Part shown: positions 9,443 to 18,227 of the stretch, piece by piece
Layout of the letters: each line of letters opens with the position of its first letter
How positions within the stretch are numbered: the stretch's first letter is position 1
Program-made: the position numbers and the translations under genes
The notes under the pieces: generated by a model
Databases searched by the model: none
The model's input: the letters and a program-made list of their open reading frames with translations, nothing else
Told to the model about the DNA's origin: nothing
DNA from: Halorubrum coriense DSM 10284
GTDB taxonomy: Archaea; Halobacteriota; Halobacteria; Halobacteriales; Haloferacaceae
DNA: 37,979 bases
Direction of reading: 5' to 3'
NCBI RefSeq assembly: GCF_000337035.1
Contig: NZ_AOJL01000063.1
Span: 1-37,979, forward strand

Positions 9443-10726
9443 ATGTCACATAATAACATGAAAGAGTCAGAGAGACTGTACCGACGACGGGACGTAGTAA
9501 AAACCGGTACCGCGGGAATAGCAATGCTGGCGTTCGCCGGGTGTATTGGCGGCGGCAGTGACGGCGATGATGGCGGAGGCGGCGGCGGAATCGGAGCCGA
9601 TTCAGTCATGATCCCAGGGATCTACGACGAGAGTGGAGCGACTTCAGACGTCGGCCGCCCGACGGCAATCGGCTCTCGGGACACGATCACGTACATCAAC
9701 GAGAATGGCCTGCTAGACGCGAGCATTGACCACCCGAACAATGATTACGCCTACGAGGTGCCACAGGCCCAGCAGTACTACCAGCAGTACACCTCGGATT
9801 CGTCGCCACCGCTGATCATCGGCTGGGGAACTGCTGACACCGAGGCGCTGGCGGGCACTGTCGCGGAAGACGAGGTTGTCTACGTCTCGGCATCGTACTC
9901 CGCGAACCTCGTCACCGAAGAGTTCCCGTACAACTTCTTCGGCAACCTCGATTACACGAGTCAGGCCCGCGCACACTTGCGGTGGATCGCAGACAACGAC
10001 CCCGAAGCGACGGTTGGGTTCATTTTCTCGAACACGGCTTTCGGCCGGTCGCCCGTGGAGGGCGGCAAGGAGTACGCTGAGGAGCTTGGACTCGACGTAG
10101 CTCCGGACATCAACCTCCCGCTGACCGCCAACTCTGCGACCACACAGCTCAGGCAGGCCAGAGACCAAGATATCGATTATCTCATCCACCAGAACACGTC
10201 CGCGCCGATGCGGGTGCTCTTAGAGGATCGACAGGACATCTACCCCGAGCTGACGGTGTGTGGCCTGACCTACACCGTCGACGAACGGGTGGTCCAGCAG
10301 TCTCCCGACATTTTCGAGGGTGTCCGATACGTCAATGCGTTCCGCACGTTCCAAGGTGCTCTGGATAGCGGTGGCCGGGGTGCCGATATCATCGAAGCCA
10401 ACTTCGAGCGCGAGGGGCGCAGCATGGACGATCCTGAGGTCGCCCAACTCAACTACGTACGTGGTGTGATCCATGCGCTGTTGATGCTGAAAGGCATCCA
10501 GAACGCTGCTGAGGCCGGAAACGACCCGACGAGCGGGCCGAACGTCAGACAGGGGATGTTCGGGATAGAGGATGACAACATGTTCGATCTCGCCGAGCCG
10601 TTCAGCTTCGCCGAAGACGATCGCCGCCCGACGATGAACGGGCGGCTGTTTGAGGTCACCGACGGCAGCTTGAGCTTCGATACCACCGTCGAACTGCCCC
10701 GCCGCGACTCGTGGATCGGTCTGTAA
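9443..10726 (+). CDS. branched-chain-type ABC transporter substrate-binding lipoprotein (LivK-like)
   Basis: A 427-aa periplasmic-binding-protein-like lipoprotein. The N-terminus has a twin-arginine motif (RRRDVVKTG), a hydrophobic stretch and a lipobox Cys (LAFAGC), then the Gly/Asp-rich linker usual for haloarchaeal lipoproteins, so Tat export and lipid anchoring are expected. The rest is a Peripla_BP_6 fold (for example VMIPGIYDESGATSDVGRP at the start, and TVGFIFSNTAFGRSP). It captures the ligand for the permeases encoded downstream. The ligand class is unknown; the adjacent CoA ligases suggest a carboxylic acid rather than an amino acid. ATG 9443 is chosen; ATG 9458 is also possible. An AT-rich box (ATTTATCCCTAATAATTATG) lies at about 9390-9410. 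Confidence 0.9.
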   Translation: MSHNNMKESERLYRRRDVVKTGTAGIAMLAFAGCIGGGSDGDDGGGGGGIGADSVMIPGIYDESGATSDVGRPTAIGSRDTITYINENGLLDASIDHPNNDYAYEVPQAQQYYQQYTSDSSPPLIIGWGTADTEALAGTVAEDEVVYVSASYSANLVTEEFPYNFFGNLDYTSQARAHLRWIADNDPEATVGFIFSNTAFGRSPVEGGKEYAEELGLDVAPDINLPLTANSATTQLRQARDQDIDYLIHQNTSAPMRVLLEDRQDIYPELTVCGLTYTVDERVVQQSPDIFEGVRYVNAFRTFQGALDSGGRGADIIEANFEREGRSMDDPEVAQLNYVRGVIHALLMLKGIQNAAEAGNDPTSGPNVRQGMFGIEDDNMFDLAEPFSFAEDDRRPTMNGRLFEVTDGSLSFDTTVELPRRDSWIGL

Positions 10727-11568
10727 TGGCAACGAACAAACCCACAACTGAGGCTGCGGCCGAAGAGAGTGAACCACCGGTCGTCGAACTCGACAACGTC
10801 GAAATCGTCTATGACCGGCACTTCCTCGCGGTTCAGGGAGTATCGATGTCGGCCGACGAGGGTGATATCGTCGCGCTGCTCGGTCCCAACGGTGCGGGGA
10901 AATCGACGATATTGAAGATGATCAGCGGTATCGGGCGGAGCGAGCGGGGCGAAGTAACTCGTGGCCGCGTCTTCTTGCGTGGCGAGGATGTGACCAATGA
11001 CGGCGCAAATGAGATGGTCCAGCGCGGCATCACACACATTCTCGAAGGCAGGCGAGTGTTCGAGGATCTTACCGTTGAGGAGAACCTCCGATGTGGGCTC
11101 TACCGGCAGGGCCGCAGATTTCGGTTCAACGAGGACGACTACCAGATCGCCTTCGAGTACTTCCCGCAACTGGAGGATATCATGGACCTCAAAGCCGGCT
11201 ACGCCAGCGGTGGGCAACAACAAATGCTCGTTATCGCTCGGGCACTCATCCACCGGCCAAACCTGCTCCTGTTAGACGAGCCGTCGCTCGGTCTCGCGCC
11301 AAAGCTGGTCCGTGATATCTTCGAGACGCTCGTGGAGATCAACAGACAGGAAGACATCACGATGCTCATCGCAGACCAGAACGCCAAGCGCACACTCGAG
11401 ATCGCTGACTACGGCTACGTCATGGAGAACGGCCAAATCGAACTCCATGACCCCGCCGACGAGCTCGTCGAACGCGAAGAGATCAAAGAGTTCTATCTCG
11501 GCACGTCAGGTGAGAACTCGCGCTACACCGATGTGAGACACTACAAGATCCGCAAGAGGTGGACCTGA
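10726..11568 (+). CDS. branched-chain-type ABC transporter ATPase (LivF-like)
   Basis: A 280-aa cytoplasmic ATPase with Walker A (LLGPNGAGKSTILKM), a signature of the LivF form (ASGGQQQMLVIARAL), Walker B (LLLLDEPSLGLAP) and the family marker ITHILEGRRVFEDLTVEENL. The start ATG at 10726 overlaps the stop of the binding-protein gene (TAATG); an upstream GTG at 10711 is less likely. The C-terminal tail after EFYLG is about 22 residues longer than the usual LivF end and is basic (YKIRKRW). It pairs with the next gene to power the importer. Confidence 0.93.
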   Translation: MATNKPTTEAAAEESEPPVVELDNVEIVYDRHFLAVQGVSMSADEGDIVALLGPNGAGKSTILKMISGIGRSERGEVTRGRVFLRGEDVTNDGANEMVQRGITHILEGRRVFEDLTVEENLRCGLYRQGRRFRFNEDDYQIAFEYFPQLEDIMDLKAGYASGGQQQMLVIARALIHRPNLLLLDEPSLGLAPKLVRDIFETLVEINRQEDITMLIADQNAKRTLEIADYGYVMENGQIELHDPADELVEREEIKEFYLGTSGENSRYTDVRHYKIRKRWT

Positions 11569-12401
11569 TGAGCGTCGACGAGGGGCCCGAAGCGCGCGCA
11601 GCGTCACTCAGAAGCGGAGCGCACGTGCTCCCGGAAGATGCCGCGATCGGTTGCCGAAACGTGACCAAGACGTTCGGCTCGATCACCGCCGTGGACGACG
11701 TCGAACTCGGTATCGCCGATGGCGAGTGGGTATCTATTGTTGGGCCAAATGGTGCCGGGAAGACAACGCTGTTGAATATCCTCAATGGTTTCTATACCCC
11801 CGACCCTGGGAGCGAGGTATTCCTAAATGGTGAGGAGGTCAGCGGCAAGCCAGAACACTACCGCGCTCGACGTGGCATCGGTCGGACTTTTCAGGGGTTA
11901 GAGCTGTTCGAGAGCGAGGACGTCTTAGAGAACGTGATGACGACTCGAGCTGTCGCCGAACGCCCAAACATTCTCTCGGCGCTGCTGTACTATGGCACTG
12001 GCCAGAAGACGGAGGCTGAAAACATGCGGTTCGTCGAGGAGATTCTCGACTACCTCGAACTCTGGGAGTACCGTCACACGACCGTCTCGACCCTACCACT
12101 AGGCGTCCAACGGCGCGTCGACCTCGGGCGGTCGCTCGCGCTCGAACCGGACGTACTCCTGCTCGACGAGGCGATGAGCGGGCTCACCTTCGACGAGAAG
12201 TACGACATGATCCGGTTCCTGACTGACCTCCACGAGGAGGAAGGGCTGACGCTCGTGATGATCGAACACGATCTCGAAGTTGTCACTGCGGTCTCCGAAC
12301 GGATGATCGTCATGCAGAAGGGCGGCGTCATCGCTCGAGGACCGCCAGACCGAGTGACAGACGACCCCGAGGTCGCCCGCGTTTACACGGGGGTTGATTA
12401 G
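11568..12401 (+). CDS. branched-chain-type ABC transporter ATPase (LivG-like)
   Basis: A 277-aa ATPase subunit with Walker A (IVGPNGAGKTTLLNILNGF), the LivG marker RRGIGRTFQGLELFESEDVL, Walker B (VLLLDEAMSGL) and H-loop (MIEHDLEVV). The signature region reads TLPLGVQRRVDLGRSLA in place of the usual L-S-x-G-x-Q, so the second ATP-site half is atypical. The start ATG 11568 overlaps the previous stop (TGATG). An N-terminal extension of about 30 residues precedes the ATPase fold. It stops one base before the acyl-CoA synthetase ATG. Confidence 0.92.
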   Translation: MSVDEGPEARAASLRSGAHVLPEDAAIGCRNVTKTFGSITAVDDVELGIADGEWVSIVGPNGAGKTTLLNILNGFYTPDPGSEVFLNGEEVSGKPEHYRARRGIGRTFQGLELFESEDVLENVMTTRAVAERPNILSALLYYGTGQKTEAENMRFVEEILDYLELWEYRHTTVSTLPLGVQRRVDLGRSLALEPDVLLLDEAMSGLTFDEKYDMIRFLTDLHEEEGLTLVMIEHDLEVVTAVSERMIVMQKGGVIARGPPDRVTDDPEVARVYTGVD

Positions 12402-14480
12402 ATGGCGACCGACAACGCCGAAAGTGAGGGCATTGCGTCAAGCGTCTCCGACGACTCGGGGCTGTCCGTAGAACGTGTCCTGACTGCACCAGAAGGCGAG
12501 TCGGTGCCAATTGTCTCTAACCGTGCGCTCCCCGAGATTCTCATCGACCACGCTGCCGAACACCCCGATGACATCGCGTTACGGTGGAAGCGGTATGGCG
12601 TCTGGCAGGAGTTCACTTGGGAGGAGTACTATGATCGGGTGGAGCAGTTCGCGCTCGGCTTAGAAGAGTACGGGTTCGGGGAGGAGGACATCTTATTCAC
12701 CATCGGGTATAACCGGCCCCACCAATTGTGGGCGTGGATCGCCGCGCAGTCACTTGGCGGGATGGCCGCCCCGAACTACGAGGACATGCTGCCCGAGGAC
12801 ATCGAGAAGCAACTCCAGTTGCTCGAACCCGAGGTGGTGTACGCGGAAGACCAGGAGATGGTCGATAAACTCCTCCTCGTCTCAGACAACGTGCCATCGT
12901 TGTCGACTATCATATACCGGGACGACAAGGGCATGTTCCGGTACGAAAACGGCGAGAAGACAGAGCCCGGCGACCCCGAAATCGTCGCTTACGAGGATAT
13001 CGAAGAGCGAGGCCGCAAGCGTCGCGAGTCCGGAGGCGTGAGTGACGACTACCTTGTGTCCAAGATCGAAGAGGTGCCCACGGAGGCAACTGCGATGCTC
13101 GCGCCTACCTCGGGGACGACAGGGATGCCGAAACGCGTTCGGCTCTCTCATTTCAACCTCGTAAACCTCGCGAATGCTGCTATCGATATCGACCCGCTGC
13201 CGAAGGAGTCAGACTACTTCTCGTACCTTCCGATGGCGTGGGTGGGCGAACAGATGATTCTCCTCGCGGCCGCGTTCGTCGCAGGTTGGACCGCGAATTT
13301 CCCCGAACAGCCTGAAACGGAAGAGGAGGACCTCCGAGAGATTGGCCCGGAGATCATCTTCTCATCGCCAAAGCGATACGAGGCGTGGGTTGCGGATATC
13401 AAGGCGAAAATCGAGAATACCACTCGATTCAAGCGCTGGGTGTACGAGAAGGCAATGAGAATCGGCGAACGGTACGCCGAGTACGTCATCGGCGACAAAA
13501 ACGACAAGGAGCCGCCGGCATGGCTGCGTGGAGCACACTGGCTGTCACATTGGGTAGCGTACCGGCCGATCCTCGATAAGGTCGGGCTCAAACGCGCGAA
13601 AAATGTCTATACCGGCGGCGGCCCACTCGGAGAAGACCACTTCGAGTACTACCACTCGATGGGCGTGCCGCTCAAACAGATCTGGGGGCAGTCTGAGGTC
13701 TGTGGGTTTGTAACGATGCACCGGGACGATGACGTTCAGGTGGAGACTGTCGGAGAAGTGTTCCCGAACGTCGAAGTGGGCATCACACCGGGCGGCGAAC
13801 TGCTTGTCCGCGGCCCGGTCGTTACCGCTGGCTACTACGGGATGCCTGAGAAAACCGAGTCGGCATTCGAAGACGGCTGGCTCCATACCGACGACTTCGG
13901 CGCGCTCACCGACGACGACCACGTGCGGATCTTCGACCGGATGGACGACGTGTTAGAGATGGCCGACGGCACCCCTGTGGCACCGATTAGTGTCGAGACG
14001 AAGTTGAAGTTCAATCCGTATGTGAAGGAGGCGATGGTCGTCGGCGACGACCGCACCGAACTCACTGCGGTCTTGAACATTCGATACGACAACGTCGCCG
14101 AGTGGGCCGACCAGCGGGACATCCAGTATGCGGGCTACAGCGACCTGACGCGGAAAGAACCGGTTTTAGAACTCTTGCGTGGCGTCGTAGCGGAGACCAA
14201 CGAAGACCTTGACAATCCCATCCGGCGGTTCGTTCTGCTATTCAAGGAGTTCGACGCCGACGACGGAGAACTTACTCGCACCGGGAAACTCCGCCGCGAG
14301 GTCGTCGTGGACCGGTACGGGGACCTCGTGACAGCCCTGTACGACGGCAGCGACCAGATAGAAATGGAACTCACGATCACGTACCAAGACGGCAGAGAGT
14401 CCGAAGAGCGCGGCGTTATGCGTATCGTCAATGTGGATCAACCCGTTCTCAACGGCGGACCCGACCTGGAGGTGAGCTGA
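12402..14480 (+). CDS. long-chain/aromatic acyl-CoA synthetase (AMP-forming)
   Basis: A 692-aa ANL-superfamily ligase that converts a carboxylate, ATP and CoA to acyl-CoA via an acyl-adenylate. The P-loop is APTSGTTGMPK (about residues 231-241), the A5-type motif IWGQSEVCGF, the A7/A8 region DGWLHTDDFG and FDRMDDVLEM, and the C-terminal catalytic lysine segment LTRTGKLRRE (about 624-633). Its size and the helical insert (about 310-400) resemble the FadD15-like long-chain group. It sits between livG and livH with no spacing on either side, so it is translated as part of the importer operon. This layout points to activation of the imported substrate. Confidence 0.92.
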   Translation: MATDNAESEGIASSVSDDSGLSVERVLTAPEGESVPIVSNRALPEILIDHAAEHPDDIALRWKRYGVWQEFTWEEYYDRVEQFALGLEEYGFGEEDILFTIGYNRPHQLWAWIAAQSLGGMAAPNYEDMLPEDIEKQLQLLEPEVVYAEDQEMVDKLLLVSDNVPSLSTIIYRDDKGMFRYENGEKTEPGDPEIVAYEDIEERGRKRRESGGVSDDYLVSKIEEVPTEATAMLAPTSGTTGMPKRVRLSHFNLVNLANAAIDIDPLPKESDYFSYLPMAWVGEQMILLAAAFVAGWTANFPEQPETEEEDLREIGPEIIFSSPKRYEAWVADIKAKIENTTRFKRWVYEKAMRIGERYAEYVIGDKNDKEPPAWLRGAHWLSHWVAYRPILDKVGLKRAKNVYTGGGPLGEDHFEYYHSMGVPLKQIWGQSEVCGFVTMHRDDDVQVETVGEVFPNVEVGITPGGELLVRGPVVTAGYYGMPEKTESAFEDGWLHTDDFGALTDDDHVRIFDRMDDVLEMADGTPVAPISVETKLKFNPYVKEAMVVGDDRTELTAVLNIRYDNVAEWADQRDIQYAGYSDLTRKEPVLELLRGVVAETNEDLDNPIRRFVLLFKEFDADDGELTRTGKLRREVVVDRYGDLVTALYDGSDQIEMELTITYQDGRESEERGVMRIVNVDQPVLNGGPDLEVS

Positions 14481-15434
14481 ATGGTCAACTGGGTCACGTT
14501 CCTCGACATCTCATTGAGCGGTCTCGGTTTGGGCGCGTTGTACGCGCTCGTGGCGATGGGCTTCTCGCTCATCTACAAAGTGACCGGGGTTCTGAACTTC
14601 GCGCAGGGGCAGATCGCAATGGTCGGCGCGTACGGCGTCGTCATCTTTGGAACGGCCACCGTACTCCCGGCGGCAATCCCGGCGTGGGCCGCAGTACTTG
14701 TGACGGTCTTGCTCGGGGTCGTGCTCGGGCTGGCGCTCGAACGCGTCGTCTTCCGTCAGTTCATCGGCGAACCGGTGTTGTCGGTTATCATCGTGACGCT
14801 GGCGCTCGGCAGTATCCTCGAAGGAGTCATCTTCTTCTTGTACGGCCAGAACGCGCAGGCGTATCCGGGGGCACTGACGCTCGGCGGGCAGCTCAGTCTC
14901 CCGCTCGGGACGTCGATACAGGCGGCGTACGCCGTCGCCGTCGCCATCGCGTTGATCGTCGTCGCCGTGTTAATGCTCTTTTTCCGCCAGACTGTCACGG
15001 GATCGATTCTTCGGGCGTCGGCAAGCGACGAGCAAGCCGCGATGGTGCTCGGCGTCTCCATCGAGCGCACTATCGCGCTCGCATGGACGCTCTCTATCGC
15101 TATCACCGCACTCGGCGGCATCCTACTGGCGACCTCCAGCGGCGGGGCAGCGGTCTCCATCGAGAACACGGGGATAATCATCTTTGCCGCCGTCGTGTTA
15201 GGCGGCCTAGACAGCATTCCCGGGGCGTTCATCGGCTCGATTGTCGTTGGCGTCTTACAGGAACTGGGCTCGTACTATCTCGTCGGCGGCACCGCGGTGT
15301 ACGTCCCGTTTACGAACATTCAGGCCAACTTCGGCGCGGGCTTCGGCGAGATTCTTCCTCTCATCCTCCTGCTCGTCGTCATTCTGGTGAAACCCTATGG
15401 CCTGTTCGGCACCGAGCGGATAGAGAGGCTCTAA
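14481..15434 (+). CDS. branched-chain-type ABC transporter permease (LivH-like)
   Basis: A 317-aa membrane protein with about eight predicted helices. The N-terminus has the LivH signature (GLGALYALVAMGFSLIYKVT, then GVLNFAQGQIAMVGAYG), the conserved RASASDEQAAMVLGV cytoplasmic loop that contacts the ATPase, and the late motif VLGGLDSIPGAFIGSIVVG. ATG 14481 follows the synthetase stop directly. It forms the translocation pore with the next permease. Confidence 0.94.
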   Translation: MVNWVTFLDISLSGLGLGALYALVAMGFSLIYKVTGVLNFAQGQIAMVGAYGVVIFGTATVLPAAIPAWAAVLVTVLLGVVLGLALERVVFRQFIGEPVLSVIIVTLALGSILEGVIFFLYGQNAQAYPGALTLGGQLSLPLGTSIQAAYAVAVAIALIVVAVLMLFFRQTVTGSILRASASDEQAAMVLGVSIERTIALAWTLSIAITALGGILLATSSGGAAVSIENTGIIIFAAVVLGGLDSIPGAFIGSIVVGVLQELGSYYLVGGTAVYVPFTNIQANFGAGFGEILPLILLLVVILVKPYGLFGTERIERL

Positions 15435-15521
15435 AGATGAACAGACACAACTCATGCGTCACGCGGCGCTTAGGAGAGGTACCGACGACTCGAACGGTTG
15501 CGATCGACGGGAGGTGGTCGC

Positions 15522-16568
15522 ATGCCCTGTGGTGAGTACTTCACCGACTACGAGTCGCGAATGGGGCTCGTTCGGTGGCGGACACAAAAGATAGCGCTTG
15601 CGTTGGGACTGCCAATCCCATTCATCGCGCCGTTCCTCCTCGGCGGGGGAACCGTGACGCTACTGACGCAGGCGTACATCTTCACAATTGCGGTGTTGGG
15701 GCTGAACGTTATCCTCGGCTATGCCGGTGAGATTGTGCTCGCACAGGGCGCGTTCATGGCCATCGGCGCGTACAGCACGAGCAGACTACTCGCCGTTGGG
15801 GCGGGGCTGTTACCGGCGCTCGCCGTCGGTGGAATCATCTCCGCGTCGGTCGCAGTCGGCTTCGGCCTGCCATCGTTCCGTGTCAAGGGGTTCTACATCG
15901 CCATCTCGACGCTGGCGCTCCAGTTCATCGCCGAGGAATGGTTCTTCGTGAACCCTCAGCTCGCGTTCATCCACGGCGGGACGACCCAGTCTCTCCCCTC
16001 GAATGTGGGGGTCGTCGGACCGGTCGGTGCTCTCGGTACGACCATCGACAAGTATCTGCTCGCACTGGTGTTGTTGTTGGCGTTCGCACTGCTGTCGCTG
16101 AACCTCTCTCGGACCGGCATTGGGAAGACGTTCCGCGCGATTCACGAGAACGACCTTTCAGCGTCCGTCCTCGGTGTAAATGTATTTAAGAACAAGCTGC
16201 TCGCGTTCGCTATTGGTGGCTTCATGATTGGCGTCGCGGGCGGCATGTTCGGATTCCAGATTGGCTTCATCAACGCCGAGTACTTCACACTCGGACTGAC
16301 GCTCGAACATTACGTCATGCTATTGTTCGGCGGCCTCGGGCGGGTGTGGGGAGCGCTGCTTGGCGTTGGCGTCGTCACGCTCGTTCAGGACTACCTCAAT
16401 GAGGGGTTGAATTACCTTGCCGATCTCACCGGAACAAACTCGACGGCGCTGCTGCCGGTGTTCTTCGGCGCGATCATCATCGTTGTGCTTGCCGTCGAGC
16501 CGAAAGGGGTGTTAGCCGGGCTCGGCAAGATCAAGGAGTACTTGCGTACGTGGCCGTTCGCGTACTGA
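15522..16568 (+). CDS. branched-chain-type ABC transporter permease (LivM-like)
   Basis: A 348-aa membrane protein with about nine helices. Family motifs include LNVILGYAGEIVLAQGAFMA, the ATPase-contact loop FRAIHENDLSASVLGVNVF and LLFGGLGRVWGALLGVGVV. The frame is open from TTG 15498, but ATG 15522 has a good Shine-Dalgarno sequence (GGAGGT at 15510-15515) and gives a compact N-terminus. Unlike the rest of the operon it is separated from livH by 87 bp, which contain a 32-codon frame (15437-15535) overlapping this start. Confidence 0.92.
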   Translation: MPCGEYFTDYESRMGLVRWRTQKIALALGLPIPFIAPFLLGGGTVTLLTQAYIFTIAVLGLNVILGYAGEIVLAQGAFMAIGAYSTSRLLAVGAGLLPALAVGGIISASVAVGFGLPSFRVKGFYIAISTLALQFIAEEWFFVNPQLAFIHGGTTQSLPSNVGVVGPVGALGTTIDKYLLALVLLLAFALLSLNLSRTGIGKTFRAIHENDLSASVLGVNVFKNKLLAFAIGGFMIGVAGGMFGFQIGFINAEYFTLGLTLEHYVMLLFGGLGRVWGALLGVGVVTLVQDYLNEGLNYLADLTGTNSTALLPVFFGAIIIVVLAVEPKGVLAGLGKIKEYLRTWPFAY

Positions 16569-16642
16569 ACGCGACGGCCCACACCCTTCGGCTCAACGAG
16601 ATGCCGAGTACGCCCATCATCGTTGCTGCCACGCCGGTGACG

Positions 16643-16655
16643 GAGATTTATGTGT
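16643..16655 (+). promoter_or_regulatory. TATA-like box of the PaaK-like gene
   Basis: GAGATTTATGTG lies about 27 nt upstream of the ATG at 16678, the spacing expected for a haloarchaeal leaderless transcript. It suggests that this gene has its own promoter in addition to any read-through from the Liv operon that ends at 16568. Confidence 0.45.
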
Positions 16656-16677
16656 CAGCTTGTCGTGTGTTAACGTG

Positions 16678-17844
16678 ATGTACAACACTACCACCCTCTC
16701 GGCAGTCAAAGAGCAGCTAGAACAGGTCGCCGGCCGTGACTTTTATGCGCAGAAATTCGCGGACGCGGGCACTGACCCGGCAGCAGTCGACTCGTGGGAC
16801 GACTTCCGATCGCTTCCGTTCACGACGGCGGCAGAACTCGAGAATGACTTCGAGGATGCCCCACCGGCTGGATCGTTGTACGACGGCGCGGCGATGGTCA
16901 CGTTCTCGCCGATGGGTGAGGAGCTGCGACCTGTCTTCGACACGGCAGACGACCTCGAAAAGCAGGCCGCTGCCAATGCAGACGTGCTCGAACGCGCCGG
17001 GATCGAACAAGGCGACCGTGTTGTCAACACGTTCGGCTATGAACTGTTCGGCACCGGGTACGTGCTCCACCGAGCGCTCGAACACCTCGGGGCAGAGGTG
17101 TTCCCGCTTGGTCCTGGTGACTCTGATCAGGTCGCTGCGACCATTGAGACGTACGACGTGGACGCCATCGTGGGCAACCCGAGCTTCGCACTGAAAATCG
17201 GTGCCGAAGGTGGGTCGGTCGATACCTTTGTCGGCGCGGGCGAGCCATTCACTTCCGTTCCGGGCCGTCGCGAAGCGGTCAAGGATGCACTTGACGCGTC
17301 CACGGCAGTGGACTACTTCGGCACGCGACACATCATGCCCGTAGCTGCCGAGACTACAGCCGAAAACGGACTCCGAGTCGTCGATGACTACGCAGTCGTA
17401 GAAGTTGTGGACCCAGACACAGGCGACGTGTTAGATGACGGTGAGCGCGGGGAAGTCGTGGTGACGCACCTTCAGAAAGAGGGGATTCCGCTGGTACGCT
17501 ACCGGACCGGCGACCTCGCCGAACTCGCCGTCGAAGACGGATCCGTGGTGTTACCCGACGGTGTCATCGGCCGCACAGACGAGCGGCTGAAAGTCAAGGG
17601 CGTGAAAGTGTATCCGGAGAGCATCGAGACAGTTCTGGCCGGTTTTGACGGGTTGACTGGGTCATACCGTGTCGAAGTGTCACAACCAGAGACCACCGAT
17701 CGACTCGTCGTAGTCTGTGAGGGTGAAGCCGACGCCGACGAACTACGTGCGGCGCTCGCCGACCGCCTCGTTGTGACACCGGACGCCGTCGAACTGGTCG
17801 CGGATCTCGACGAGACCGGTATCGTCGACAACCGGTACGAGTGA
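16678..17844 (+). CDS. PaaK-like adenylate-forming protein lacking the P-loop
   Basis: A 388-aa relative of phenylacetate-CoA ligase. The C-terminal half keeps PLVRYRTGDLAEL (about 272-284) and GRTDERLKVKGVKVYPESIE (about 298-317), the lid/hinge region of PaaK. The N-terminal part FYAQKFADAGTDPAAV and DDFRSLPFTT is also PaaK-like. At residues about 76-86, where PaaK has a SSGTTGKPT phosphate-binding loop, this protein has FSPMGEELRPV. The usual YG(L/M)(S/T)E segment reads FGTRHIMP. It may be a non-adenylating paralogue or work differently. ATG 16678 was chosen over TTG 16660 because of the TATA spacing. Its stop codon abuts the mobile element at 17845. Confidence 0.82.
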   Translation: MYNTTTLSAVKEQLEQVAGRDFYAQKFADAGTDPAAVDSWDDFRSLPFTTAAELENDFEDAPPAGSLYDGAAMVTFSPMGEELRPVFDTADDLEKQAAANADVLERAGIEQGDRVVNTFGYELFGTGYVLHRALEHLGAEVFPLGPGDSDQVAATIETYDVDAIVGNPSFALKIGAEGGSVDTFVGAGEPFTSVPGRREAVKDALDASTAVDYFGTRHIMPVAAETTAENGLRVVDDYAVVEVVDPDTGDVLDDGERGEVVVTHLQKEGIPLVRYRTGDLAELAVEDGSVVLPDGVIGRTDERLKVKGVKVYPESIETVLAGFDGLTGSYRVEVSQPETTDRLVVVCEGEADADELRAALADRLVVTPDAVELVADLDETGIVDNRYE

Positions 17845-18216
17845 CCTCCTCCTCGCGGTAAACGGTTAGGCTTCCCACGGCACCGCACCACTGAGTTGAG
17901 ATATTTGCTGGTTTACGACCTGTCGGCATGACGAGCCGATGGCGGGGCCACACCGCCGTTACTCCTATCCCGGCGAGGGATTCGGAGTTATCTTGTGACC
18001 GAGACACCACAGCGGTTCGAGATGGGTGTCTCGAACGTTCTGGGCCTCGGAATCCCGATACTGTGTATTTGAGAGGGCGGTGTGACCGCCTCGGAGTACA
18101 TCATGTTACGCCACGATACCAGTTAAATATCTGTCTTGCTGTCGGTTGCGGATACATCCGAGTTGTCGGATTCACTCCCGCCGTAAACGCGGAATTCTCT
18201 CCTCGAAGAAAGATAG
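17845..18216 (-). mobile_element. 372-bp non-autonomous IS200/IS605-like element (MITE)
   Basis: On the minus strand it begins with a left end (18216 to 18162; hairpin near 18178-18192) and ends with a right end (hairpin around 17851-17868, tip at 17845). The left end matches 39-94 and 30971-31024. The right-end part, about 125 bp, matches 31023-31145. No tnpA or tnpB can be read. A TATA-like ATATTTAACTGG near 18120-18130 precedes a 38-codon frame (about 18104 to 17991, MMYSEAVTPPSQIHSIGIP and on) that I do not recognise. It fills the space between two convergent genes, touching the stop codon of the first and lying 11 bp from that of the second. Confidence 0.65.
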
Positions 18217-18227
18217 CTTGGCAGGGG

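Noticed and set aside
10453-11253. 266-aa minus-strand frame across the livK-livF joint
   Set aside because: It crosses the overlap of two well-supported genes and has no family features.
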